A stretch of 48,361 nt of DNA from assembly GCA_019745775.1 (NCBI GenBank), contig JAIESR010000022.1, positions 1 through 48,361 of the forward strand, written 5' to 3'. Source of the stretch: Xanthobacteraceae bacterium (GTDB lineage Bacteria > Pseudomonadota > Alphaproteobacteria > Rhizobiales > Xanthobacteraceae). A model generated the notes under the pieces. The model worked only from the letters and a program-made list of their open reading frames with translations, searched no databases and was not told the DNA's origin. This document shows, piece by piece, positions 41,492 to 48,361 of the stretch (the first letter of the stretch is position 1; each line of letters begins with the position of its first letter). The translations under genes were made by a program, and so were the position numbers.

Positions 41492-42040
41492 GTGCTGGGA
41501 CTGATTGCGCGCATCCGGGCGATCATGACGACGCCGCAGGCCGAATGGCCGGCGGTCGCGGCGGAATCGAGCGGCGCCCTCGCGCTCCGCTATGTTGCGA
41601 TCCTGGCCCTGATCCCGGTGCTGGCACGCCTCATCGGCAGCTGGCTGATCGGCGGCTATACGCCGTTCCTGGCCGCGCTCATCGGCGCCGTCGTCGCCTA
41701 TGTGCTGAGCTTCGCGGCCGTCTTCGTTGTGGCATTCGCGGTCGATCGGCTGGCGCCGAAATTCGGCGGTGCGCGCGGCTATTCGAGCGCGCTGCGCCTG
41801 ACTGCCTATTCGTTCACGCCGGTCTGGCTCGCGGGCGTCTTTCTGCTGGTGCCCGGCGCGAGCTTTCTGATTCTGCTCGGTCTTTACGGCTTCTACCTGA
41901 TGTGGACGGGAGCACCGCTGCTCATGCAGGTGCCGCGCGAGCGTGCCTTGCCCTACATCCTCGGCGTCGCGATTTGCGCGATCGTTCTCGACGTCGCCGT
42001 GCGCCTTGCGCTGATCGCGGCGATCGGCGCTTCGCGTTGA
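41492..42040 (+). CDS. Yip1/DUF1282-like membrane protein
   Basis: 182 residues with GTG start at 41492, preceded by AGGGGG. Five hydrophobic segments span the chain, beginning with ARIRAIMTTPQAEW, the usual short cytoplasmic start of this family, and with the family motif GARGYSSALRLTAYSFTPVWLAGV in the middle. The function of bacterial Yip1-like proteins is not established. It converges on mepA with a 6-nt gap. Confidence 0.75.
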   Translation: MLGLIARIRAIMTTPQAEWPAVAAESSGALALRYVAILALIPVLARLIGSWLIGGYTPFLAALIGAVVAYVLSFAAVFVVAFAVDRLAPKFGGARGYSSALRLTAYSFTPVWLAGVFLLVPGASFLILLGLYGFYLMWTGAPLLMQVPRERALPYILGVAICAIVLDVAVRLALIAAIGASR

Positions 42041-42046
42041 TGGGAG

Positions 42047-43018
42047 TTACGGCGCCAGCAAGACCTGACGGCACGCCGGCGGCAGGTCCGCCATTGTGAT
42101 CCCGCGCGGCTTCGGTTTCGGCTTGTCCTTGGCTTCCGGATCGACTGGTTTAGGCTTTGGCTGGGGCTTGATGACCGCGTCCCGGAACCACCAGTCGAGC
42201 TCCTTTCCACAGCCGTCACCGGGAGGAACGGCGTCCTGCGGCCGGCAATCGGGGCTGCCTGCCGGGCAGCTCATGCGGATGTGGAAATGATAGTCGTGCC
42301 CCCACATCGGGCGCACCTTGCGCAGCCAGTTGCGATCGGTGTCGTTCGAACGGCAGAGCGCCTTCTTGATCGCCGCGTTGACGAAGATGCGCTCGACCTT
42401 GGGATCCTCCGCGGCCGCCTGGATGATGGCGGCATGCGCCGGCGTCCAGATTTGCGGGTCGACGTCCTTGCGGCTCTTCGCGACCACCATGGTGGCCGAC
42501 ATTTCCTCGCGCTCCAGCCGCGTCAGCTCGCGCCTGGGCATCGGCGTCAGCCAGATGTCGGCGTCGAGGCCGACCTGATGGCTCGCATGCCCGGTCAGCA
42601 TCGGTCCGCCGCGCGCCTGTGAGATGTCGCCGACCAGCAGCCCGGGCCAGCCGAGCCTCGTCCCCTTCTTCGACAGCTCTTCGAGGAACGCGATCAGGTC
42701 CGGATGACCCCAGTTGCGGTTGCGTGACAGCCGCATCACCTGCCAGGTCTTGCCGTTGATCGGCATCGCCGTGGCGCCGGCCAGGCAGCCCTTGGCGTAG
42801 AAACCGATCGAGCGCGCCTGCAAGGGCGCGGCGGTGGCGCGGCGGCCGAACAATTCCTTCGCTGGTAGTTTCGGATCGTCGGGATTGGCGAGCGGCGGCA
42901 GCGGCTTCGGATTGACCGAGCCTTTATCCTGCGCGCTCGCGACCGAGGTTGCGATGGCGGCGATCGCCATGCCCGGCAGAACAATACGCCATAGAGAAAG
43001 CATTGACGACGCTGTCAT
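42047..43018 (-). CDS. mepA: Penicillin-insensitive murein endopeptidase
   Basis: 323 residues with signal peptide about 1-29 (TSVASA-QD). The LAS-type metallopeptidase site is present: GHASHQVGLDADIWL, and WGHDYHFHIRM with the final histidines. It cleaves the D-Ala-meso-DAP crosslinks of peptidoglycan in the periplasm. The C-terminus is extended by a Pro/Lys-rich stretch (KPQPKPKPVDPEAK) that is not in short homologues. Confidence 0.92.
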   Translation of the reverse strand: MTASSMLSLWRIVLPGMAIAAIATSVASAQDKGSVNPKPLPPLANPDDPKLPAKELFGRRATAAPLQARSIGFYAKGCLAGATAMPINGKTWQVMRLSRNRNWGHPDLIAFLEELSKKGTRLGWPGLLVGDISQARGGPMLTGHASHQVGLDADIWLTPMPRRELTRLEREEMSATMVVAKSRKDVDPQIWTPAHAAIIQAAAEDPKVERIFVNAAIKKALCRSNDTDRNWLRKVRPMWGHDYHFHIRMSCPAGSPDCRPQDAVPPGDGCGKELDWWFRDAVIKPQPKPKPVDPEAKDKPKPKPRGITMADLPPACRQVLLAP

Positions 43019-43220
43019 TGCCCGTTCCCGTCCGTCGAAACGTCACCCCGGAATGCATAAGAAGCGGCTCAACACTGAATGCTACGTTACCACCGGCGCA
43101 AGTGCATCGGAATGCGCACTTGAGCATCGCTTCTCGCCTTGGCCGGGCGCCCTGCAAGCCCTTCTGGCGCGGCCGCGGCGTCAATCGGCGCCAAGAATGC
43201 AACTCGATATCCCAATCGGA

Positions 43221-43859
43221 TCAGGACGACACCGCTCGTGGTGTCCGTCCGGGCCGGACTCGATCCGACAACCGCGCGGCGATTCGGTGGGCGCGGCGGC
43301 GATAGGCCTCGGCCAAGCGCGATTCGCGGTCCCCGAACAGGTCGGCAGCGGCGCCAGGCCGCAGGCCGGCCAGCAGTCGCTCTTCGGTGGCCGAATGGGG
43401 CTCGAGCGCTCCGTCGCCTAGGATGTGGCCGATGGTAAAACTGCGCTCCGCCAGGGACCGGCTCACAAGCAGACAGCGGTGGCAGTCGAGCGGCTCGCGT
43501 TCGGCACACATCAGGCACACGCGGTGATGCGCCGTCTCGCGGACGACGCGATCGACGCCGGCATAAAATTCGGCCGTCCGCGCCATCGCCTCGTAGTCGG
43601 CAACGCCGTCGCGGTAGAGCGCGGGACTGGTCGGGCGGCCGCCCAGCGTGTCGCCAACCATCATGTAAGCAATTCCCTTGCTTTGGAGGCGGTCCGCCAG
43701 CGCGCGGCTCGAAAACCACGGGAATCGCCGCGAGAACGGCACCGAACGCACATCCGCAATCATAGTCACGCCATGCGTCTTCAGCAGAGCCAGGAATTGG
43801 TCCGCTTGCAGGCTGGAATGGCCGATCGAGAGGAAATTCGTATCGTGGGAGCCTGTCAT
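43221..43859 (-). CDS. DUF488 family protein
   Basis: 212 residues from ATG at 43859 (MTGSHDTN); an ATG 27 nt earlier is an alternative. Family motifs are FLSIGHSSLQADQFLALLK, VTMIADVRSVPFSRRFPWF and the cysteine cluster VCLMCAEREPLDCHRCLLV. DUF488 proteins are small proteins of unknown activity whose conserved cysteines and Asp-Val-Arg motif suggest a catalytic or nucleic-acid-related role; nothing more can be read. It begins just before the L,D-transpeptidase on the opposite strand (divergent). Confidence 0.82.
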   Translation of the reverse strand: MTGSHDTNFLSIGHSSLQADQFLALLKTHGVTMIADVRSVPFSRRFPWFSSRALADRLQSKGIAYMMVGDTLGGRPTSPALYRDGVADYEAMARTAEFYAGVDRVVRETAHHRVCLMCAEREPLDCHRCLLVSRSLAERSFTIGHILGDGALEPHSATEERLLAGLRPGAAADLFGDRESRLAEAYRRRAHRIAARLSDRVRPGRTPRAVSS

Positions 43860-43990
43860 CGGAAACCGCCGGTGCATGGAAAGCACACTCGATGTGGGGA
43901 TTAAGGCCGCGCTAACGCAGCCGCTTTACAAAACCGAACCTATGAGGCGATCCTGCGGCAGTGACGCACGATCCTGGCTGAGGCGCTGTG

Positions 43991-44443
43991 ATGCGACAAA
44001 ATGGAATGGCAGCCGTGTTTTCGGCTGCGGTACTTGCCGCGCTACTCACATGCGGCTCCGCAGCCGCCGAGATCGTCGTTACGGTCGACAAGGCGAAGCA
44101 ACGCATGTTCGTCGTGGTCGACGGCGAGCACCGCTACACGTGGCCGGTGTCGACCGGCCTCGGTGGCACGCCGATCGGCTCGTTCCGGCCGCAAATACTG
44201 TCGCGCAACCATCGTTCGACCATCTTCGGCAACGCGCCGATGCCGTTTGCGATTTTCTACAGCGGGCACTACGCCATTCATGGCACCACCGCGGTGGCGC
44301 AACTCGGCTCGCGCGCCTCGAAGGGTTGCGTGCGGCTGCACCCGTCCAATGCCGCGGCGCTGTTCGCGCTGGTGCAGAGGCACGGAATGGCCAAAACGCG
44401 CATCCTGATCCAGGATTCGTCGCCGCGCGTCGCGCAACGCTGA
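43991..44443 (+). CDS. Exported L,D-transpeptidase (YkuD domain)
   Basis: 150 residues from ATG at 43991. Signal peptide about 1-25 (SAAA-EI), then the YkuD catalytic domain: IVVTVDKAKQRMFVVVDG, YTWPVSTGLGGTPIGSF, HYAIHGT and SKGCVRLHP, with Cys113 as nucleophile and the His before it. It forms 3-3 or 1-3 crosslinks or anchors proteins to peptidoglycan in the periplasm. It is compact, with no LysM or peptidoglycan-binding domain. The GTG directly before the ATG is an alternative start. Confidence 0.9.
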   Translation: MRQNGMAAVFSAAVLAALLTCGSAAAEIVVTVDKAKQRMFVVVDGEHRYTWPVSTGLGGTPIGSFRPQILSRNHRSTIFGNAPMPFAIFYSGHYAIHGTTAVAQLGSRASKGCVRLHPSNAAALFALVQRHGMAKTRILIQDSSPRVAQR

Positions 44444-44454
44444 CCGGTGATCCC

Positions 44455-44763
44455 TCAACGTGACGCCGCGCGCCGCTTGCGCGTGGCTGCGGCCTTTTTT
44501 GCCGACCGGGAACGTGCCGCAGCCGGGCGTCGCGCCGCCGCGCGTCCACCCATGCGTCCGCCTCGCCTTGCAGAAACATTGGTATCCGGCACGCCGCGGC
44601 CGGAGCCGCTCTTGTTGCCCCCGCCGCTTTCCTTGTTGACGGTCGCCCAGGCGCGCCGCTCGGCTTCGTCGCGCGAGACGCCGCGCTCCGTGTAGCCTTC
44701 TTCGATGTGGCGGGCCTTGCGCTTTTGCTTGTTGGTGTAGCTCGACTTGTCGCCGCGCGGCAT
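44455..44763 (-). CDS. Small basic plasmid-stabilization-protein-like protein
   Basis: 102 residues from ATG at 44763 (MPRGDKSSYT). The first half (TNKQKRKARHIEEGYTERG, EAERRAWATVNKESGGGNKSGSGR) matches a family I recall from Bradyrhizobium-like bacteria labelled plasmid stabilization, though no mechanism is known. The second half is Arg/Ala/Lys-rich low-complexity sequence. An alternative start two codons earlier is possible. It converges on the L,D-transpeptidase gene. Confidence 0.75.
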   Translation of the reverse strand: MPRGDKSSYTNKQKRKARHIEEGYTERGVSRDEAERRAWATVNKESGGGNKSGSGRGVPDTNVSARRGGRMGGRAAARRPAAARSRSAKKAAATRKRRAASR

Positions 44764-44829
44764 CAGCAACTCCTGCTCGTGACTGTCCCTGAGTTCAACG
44801 CCAGGCGCTCGAGCAGGTTCCTCGTTCGG

Positions 44830-45315
44830 CTACTCGATGACGATCTCGCCGATCATGCCGTGTTCTTTGTGGGTCTTGCCGTCGGCGCCGCGGATGCCGC
44901 ATTCGAGATCAGTAACGCGGCCGGTCGCGACCGGGACGAACCACCATTCCGCGCTGTGGCCCGGGTAGACCTCAATCTCGCGGATTGCACCCTTGAACTC
45001 GGCGAGCGTCACGGGCTTGCCGTCGCGCATCTGCGTCACCTGCACCTTGCGGGTAAAGATGAGCTGCGTGAACGCGTGCGACGTAAAGTAGTGCGGATCG
45101 TTGCTCGGGTTGGTCAGCACGAGCTTGTAGAGCTTGCCGGTCTCGAAGCGCAGCCGGTTGGGCACGAACACATGCGCGCCGGGCTTGCCAAGCTCGACCT
45201 TGATCTCGATCGGGTCCTGCCGCGAGAGGTCGCCGGCGGCGCGAGCGCCGCTCACGGTGGCCACGGTGGCAATCAGGGCTGCCAGAACCGCAGCCGTCAT
45301 TCGTCCTGAACGCAT
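44830..45315 (-). CDS. Exported cupredoxin-like copper-binding protein
   Basis: 161 residues with a signal peptide (about 1-26, SGARA-AG). The beta-barrel has possible type 1 copper ligands at His75 or His80 (DPHYFTSHAF), Cys139 (DLECGIRG), His149 or His152 (THKEHG) and Met154. The order fits a plastocyanin-like site, with an insertion of about 60 residues between the first His and Cys. It may carry electrons or store copper in the periplasm. A Fur/Mur-type box precedes it, so a link to metal status is likely. Confidence 0.78.
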   Translation of the reverse strand: MRSGRMTAAVLAALIATVATVSGARAAGDLSRQDPIEIKVELGKPGAHVFVPNRLRFETGKLYKLVLTNPSNDPHYFTSHAFTQLIFTRKVQVTQMRDGKPVTLAEFKGAIREIEVYPGHSAEWWFVPVATGRVTDLECGIRGADGKTHKEHGMIGEIVIE

Positions 45316-45356
45316 ACCTATCCTCCTGGTAGTGGGCGGGGAGGAGGATATTGCAA

Positions 45357-45372
45357 TTGCAACTTATTCGCA
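45357..45372 (-). promoter_or_regulatory. Candidate Fur/Mur-type box upstream of cupredoxin gene
   Basis: On the minus strand TGCGAATAAGTTGCAA fits the TGC-x-AAT-x-A-x-TTGC-x-A shape of the alphaproteobacterial Fur/Mur recognition site as I remember it. It lies 41-57 nt upstream of the start codon at 45315. It also overlaps a perfect TTGCAATTGCAA palindrome (45351-45362). Not tested against a weight matrix. Confidence 0.45.
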
Positions 45373-45564
45373 ACTGGGTGAGGCCGGCTCTTTAACCCGG
45401 GGCCCCTGCGGGTTGCCCTTGGGCACCATGCGGGGATTCGAAAAGGCCGTCCAAAACCTGAGACGCCTCACAGGCAATTTCCTTCGCCGAAGCTGAACCG
45501 CCTCGCGCGGCGGAGCAACGAAGGAGCAAGGAGACCGCGCACAGGGAACGGAAGGAAACGAGCC

Positions 45565-45741
45565 ATGACCAGTATCGCTGCCCGCAAGCAGGCGCGTCGG
45601 TTCTACGGCACGATAGGCGCCGCGATGCGCCGCACGTCGCGCCACCTCGAAACCCGTCGCAATGAGCGTACCGATTCCACGACCCGCCGCACCTGCGGTT
45701 TTGCCGTGAAATTCGACGAGCGCAGCTTACGCGCAAGCTGA
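45565..45741 (+). CDS. Candidate 58-residue basic peptide
   Basis: It starts with ATG 8 nt after GGAAGGA and runs to TGA. The product (MTSIAARKQARRFYGTIGAA to FDERSLRAS) is rich in Arg and Thr with a single cysteine and no membrane segment. Most third codon positions are G or C. I do not recognise a family. It lies alone between a minus-strand gene and a RidA gene, in a stretch (45316-45802) otherwise without genes. The good ribosome site supports it; its length and composition leave doubt. Confidence 0.4.
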   Translation: MTSIAARKQARRFYGTIGAAMRRTSRHLETRRNERTDSTTRRTCGFAVKFDERSLRAS

Positions 45742-45763
45742 TCGCTTCGTATGCTCGCCCCAA

Positions 45764-45785
45764 GCACGCAGCCATCGCTGCGTGC
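45764..45785. repeat. Hairpin in the leader of the RidA-like gene
   Basis: A perfect 8-bp stem GCACGCAG/CTGCGTGC with a 6-base loop lies just before the AAGGAG ribosome site at about 45791. It may limit access to the site or end a transcript from the small upstream gene. There is no T-run. Confidence 0.5.
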
Positions 45786-45802
45786 ATCCAAAGGAGCGAG
45801 CG

Positions 45803-46195
45803 ATGGCCCAATACCTCGACAAATCCGACCAGCAGACGGCGCGTGCCTATTCGCCCGCCGTCATCACCGAAGGCGGCCGCACCGTCTGGCTCGCCGGGCA
45901 GACCGCGACGCGCGATGAGACCGGCAACGACATCTCCGGCAATTTCGACGCCCAGGTGGGGACGATCTTCAGCCTGATCGACAAGACACTTCGCCGCGCC
46001 GGCGGCTCGCTCGCCAATCTTGTCACCATGACGGTGTTCATCAACGATCCGCGCAACGGCGACCGCTTTGTCGAGTTGCGCAAGGGATTCTTTCCGGACG
46101 GGAACTTCCCGGCTTCCGCCCTCATCACGGTGTCGCACTTTGCGCGCTCTGGTATGTTGATCGAAATTCAGGGCGTCGCCGTCATCGGGGGATGA
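45803..46195 (+). CDS. RidA/YjgF-family protein lacking the catalytic arginine
   Basis: 130 residues from ATG at 45803, preceded by AAGGAG. YSPAVITEGGRTVWLAGQTATRDETG, LANLVTMTVFINDPRNG and LIEIQGVAV are the family segments. E. coli RidA hydrolyses reactive 2-aminoacrylate with Arg105; here PASALITVSHF places Ser105 at that position. It is therefore unlikely to deaminate enamines by that route and may have another role. A trimeric beta/alpha fold is still expected. Confidence 0.85.
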   Translation: MAQYLDKSDQQTARAYSPAVITEGGRTVWLAGQTATRDETGNDISGNFDAQVGTIFSLIDKTLRRAGGSLANLVTMTVFINDPRNGDRFVELRKGFFPDGNFPASALITVSHFARSGMLIEIQGVAVIGG

Positions 46196-46229
46196 CGATC
46201 TTGAGGCCGGTCCCGGGGTCTTCGCAAGA

Positions 46230-47126
46230 ATGTCGGAATATGTTCGCGCCAATGCCAGCCAGATCCTTGACGGGCTCCTGTTCGGGCTCGGCGTGCTGGC
46301 GGTTTATCTGGGCGCGGTCTTCACCGGCGCGCTGATCCGCTCGCTGGGCGGCGCGGGCAGCAAGGGGCTCACCGCCGCGGGACGCTACGTCCAGGGCTGG
46401 TTCTACTATCTGCGTGGCGACGATCGCGACATCATCAATGTTACGCTCAACATCATCGACAACGACAAGCTGAAGTTCGACACCATCGTGGCGGACCGGC
46501 GCATCTGGTTCGTGTGGCCGAACGCCTACCGCCAGTCGATGATCCGCGGGGCGGCGCGCCGCACCACCGAGGACAATCCGGTGATCGCGTTTGCGCAGCT
46601 GGAACCGCCGCCTAACACCTTCGCGGGACGGCTGCGCCGCCGCTGCGACGACCTGGCGCACGACCTCCTCGCCAGCGTGAAGATCGTCAAGGATGGCAAA
46701 GAGCAGCGCGTGCGCCTGCAGCGCGAGGACGATTACAAGGCGGTCTACGGGCCGCTGATCAGCCTGGTCAGCGAGAAATGCACCAGCAACGACGCCATTG
46801 ACCTTGCGCTCGGCCGCCCCATGGATGAATACCGTTTCGTGATCGCGTTGACCTACGAGAAGCTCAGCGATCGGCGCGCGCGCCATCTGCGTGCGATGGT
46901 GATGTGGGAGCAGTCCCTGCTCAACCTGCCGGCGGAATGCCCGCGCTTCGAGCGCAAGGAGCATGAGACCCGCTTCCGCACCTTGCAGGTGATCGCGCGA
47001 CAGTATCGTGCCCATCCCGAGCGCTTCGGCGTGGTCAATATCTGGCGGCCGAAGGACCTTTATTCGATCGCGCCGGTCGCCGGCGGCGAGACGATGCGGG
47101 TGCGCCAGCCGCAAGGGGCGCCGTGA
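46230..47126 (+). CDS. Membrane-anchored protein of unknown function
   Basis: 298 residues. One helix near the N-terminus (about 14-37) precedes a soluble domain with a long mixed alpha/beta pattern: YYLRGDDRDIINVTLNIIDNDKLKFD, RRIWFVWPNAYRQSMIR and VRLQREDDYKAVYGPLISLVSEKC. No known catalytic motif is seen. The start has only a weak ribosome site. It is 34 nt after the RidA-like gene and so may be in the same transcript. I cannot name a family. Confidence 0.65.
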   Translation: MSEYVRANASQILDGLLFGLGVLAVYLGAVFTGALIRSLGGAGSKGLTAAGRYVQGWFYYLRGDDRDIINVTLNIIDNDKLKFDTIVADRRIWFVWPNAYRQSMIRGAARRTTEDNPVIAFAQLEPPPNTFAGRLRRRCDDLAHDLLASVKIVKDGKEQRVRLQREDDYKAVYGPLISLVSEKCTSNDAIDLALGRPMDEYRFVIALTYEKLSDRRARHLRAMVMWEQSLLNLPAECPRFERKEHETRFRTLQVIARQYRAHPERFGVVNIWRPKDLYSIAPVAGGETMRVRQPQGAP

Positions 47127-47208
47127 ATGGCGTCATGAGCGGTGTCCTGGTCTCTGGACTTATGGCCGCGAATCGGGCGGCCTAGCCCTCAAGCACAAGG
47201 CCGAAACG

Positions 47209-47766
47209 ATGCGCCCGCACGAAAGCTGCGGCTGCTGCCGCACCAGTATCCTGCCGAGCCGGCGGTCGGTGCTGGCCGGGTTCGCGTGCGCCGCCGCTGC
47301 GGCGCCGTTTCTTGCTGCGCCGGCGGCCGCCCAATTCACAGCCGAGGACGAGCGCTTCATGCGCATGGCGATCGAACAGGCGAGCATCGCGGACTTTCCT
47401 TTCGGTGCGGTGATCGTCAAGGACGGCAAGGTTCTGGCGCGCGGGCGCAACTTGGGGCGTACATTCGGCGATCCGACCGCGCATGGCGAGATGGTCGCGA
47501 TCCGCCGCTTCCTCGATCAGTATCCGCCGGCCATGCTGCGGGGCGCCACGCTCTATACCTCGGGCGAACCCTGCGCGATGTGCATGGGCGCGATCCTGTG
47601 GTGCCACATCGGACGCCTGGTGTTCGCCGCGTCGGTTGCCCAACTCGCGACCAAGATCGACCAGATCATGCTGTCGGCGGCGGACGTCGCCGCGACCGCG
47701 AAGTTCGCACCGATTTCGATCACCGGCGGCGTGCTGGCGAACGAAGCGATGGCGCTGTTCAAGTAG
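47209..47766 (+). CDS. Tat-exported cytidine/deoxycytidylate-deaminase-fold protein
   Basis: 185 residues from ATG at 47209. The start carries CGCC (residues 7-10), then PSRRSVLAGFACAAAAAPFLAAPAAA-QF, a twin-arginine signal. The mature part is a zinc nucleoside-deaminase domain: HGEM (His92, Glu94) and SGEPCAMC (Cys122, Cys125) complete the metal site and catalytic Glu. Most relatives, such as guanine or tRNA-adenosine deaminases, are cytoplasmic, so export is unusual. The substrate is unknown. Confidence 0.82.
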   Translation: MRPHESCGCCRTSILPSRRSVLAGFACAAAAAPFLAAPAAAQFTAEDERFMRMAIEQASIADFPFGAVIVKDGKVLARGRNLGRTFGDPTAHGEMVAIRRFLDQYPPAMLRGATLYTSGEPCAMCMGAILWCHIGRLVFAASVAQLATKIDQIMLSAADVAATAKFAPISITGGVLANEAMALFK

Positions 47767-47786
47767 CGGATGATCCCGAGGCGGCG

Positions 47787-48290
47787 ATGATCGTCATCCG
47801 GCTGGCCAAGATCGTGATGGTGGCGGCCATCGCGCTGTTCGCGACCATCGTCGCGTTCGGCAACATCACCGACTACGGCACCAATCTCGCCTTCGTGCAG
47901 CACGTGCTGTCGATGGATACGATCCTCGAGCGCTCGACCATCCGCTATCGCGCCATCACCAGTCCGCCGTTGCAGCACCTGGCCTACGCAATCATCATCG
48001 CGGCCGAGGCGCTTACCGCGGTGCTGTGCTGGATTGGCGCTTACGTGCTTTATGCCAGGCTGCGTGCCGATGCGGCGTCGTTCAACCGCGCCAAGACCTT
48101 CGCGGTGCTGGGCCTGACGCTCGGCTTCCTGCTGTGGCAGGTCGGCTTCATGACCATCGGCGGCGAGTGGTTCGGGATGTGGCAGTCGCAATCATGGGAC
48201 GGCGTGCCGAGCGCCTTCCGCTTCGTCATGGTGATCATGGCGGTGCTGATTTTCGTCGCGCTGCCGGATGGCGCGCTTGAGAACCGCTAG
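47787..48290 (+). CDS. DUF2165 family small membrane protein
   Basis: 167 residues from ATG at 47787. Four hydrophobic segments: about 4-24, 66-90, 103-124 and 141-160. The motifs NITDYGTNLAFVQHVLSMD, IRYRAITSPPLQHLAY and VGFMTIGGEWFGMWQSQSWDG are the DUF2165 family signatures. Its function is unknown. It begins 20 nt after the exported deaminase, so the two are probably transcribed together. The gene is complete, ending 71 nt before the window end. Confidence 0.85.
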   Translation: MIVIRLAKIVMVAAIALFATIVAFGNITDYGTNLAFVQHVLSMDTILERSTIRYRAITSPPLQHLAYAIIIAAEALTAVLCWIGAYVLYARLRADAASFNRAKTFAVLGLTLGFLLWQVGFMTIGGEWFGMWQSQSWDGVPSAFRFVMVIMAVLIFVALPDGALENR

Positions 48291-48361
48291 CAGGCTGCTG
48301 AAAAACTCGCTCGACGGCAAGACCTGATCGTGATTCCGTTGGATTGGACACGACGGGGTGA
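48291..48361. other. Possible edge of an insertion element
   Basis: CAGGCTGCTGAAAAACTCG at 48291-48309 resembles the terminal sequences of some transposon families I remember (IS1182/IS5-like). No transposase is visible because the window ends 50 bases later. This may also be ordinary intergenic DNA. Confidence 0.25.

Noticed and set aside
47136-47184. Tiny frame before the exported deaminase
   Set aside because: Under 20 residues, weak ribosome site, no feature.

Overview
The window is high-GC (visibly about two thirds G+C), gene-dense DNA. It reads as chromosomal sequence from an alphaproteobacterium of the Hyphomicrobiales, close to the Bradyrhizobium/Rhodoplanes/Pseudolabrys kind. This rests on the codon bias, on several scattered tricarboxylate-receptor-type (Bug) binding proteins without permeases, on the sfsA-map-radC gene order, on small-protein families I associate with this order, and on GC-rich palindromic intergenic repeats. 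I see no rRNA, tRNA, CRISPR array, phage or conjugation module. The only hint of an insertion sequence is a short motif at the extreme right end.

Layout. 1-6 kb: a two-domain AprI/Inh-type protease inhibitor, two Bug-type binding proteins, an HpaB-type flavin monooxygenase, an alpha/beta hydrolase and two very small genes. 6-10 kb: an FAH-family hydrolase, an exported SGNH hydrolase, a DUF3616-like protein and an amidohydrolase. 10-14 kb: an exported protein followed by a CHASE2-PPM phosphatase, and a Tat-type esterase. 14-16.3 kb: radC, map and sfsA. 16.6-20.9 kb: a divergent cluster with a large exported monoheme c-type protein on one side, and two small membrane proteins, a Cys-repeat protein and a carboxypeptidase-regulatory-like protein on the other. 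21-24.3 kb: an NMT1-type binding protein, a signal-less SBP-fold protein coupled to a K+ channel pore protein, and a methyltransferase. 24.3-29.7 kb: an aminotransferase, a small Cys protein, an MscS channel, an acyl-CoA dehydrogenase and a Phd-PIN toxin-antitoxin pair. 29.8-35.3 kb: another Bug protein, an alpha/beta hydrolase, a cNMP-binding protein and a K+/H+ antiporter. 35.5-41.3 kb: a FecCD-type metal-chelate ABC importer and a modABC operon whose last gene is a signal-less BtuF-like protein. 41.5-48.3 kb: a Yip1-like protein, mepA, a DUF488 protein, an L,D-transpeptidase, a cupredoxin under a Fur/Mur-like box, a RidA-like protein, a Tat-exported deaminase and a DUF2165 membrane protein.

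How the genes work together. Most transcription units are short. The clear co-transcribed or coupled sets are 9992-12713 (exported protein plus phosphatase), 19104-19993 (ATGA overlap), 22403-23609 (4-bp gap), 28886-29691 (GTGA overlap), 37343-35536 (ATGA overlap) and 41263-38267 (modA-modB-modC plus the BtuF-like gene).

The candidates I find most worth pursuing are: (i) the SBP-fold plus K+-channel pair, which looks like the two halves of a GluR0-type receptor; (ii) the divergent heme cluster, whose 159-aa membrane protein has a histidine in each of three of its four predicted helices; (iii) the signal-less BtuF-like protein ending a mod operon with a shortened ModC; and (iv) the Tat-exported zinc deaminase. 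At least five intergenic regions also hold related modular palindromic repeats, some containing further palindromes.
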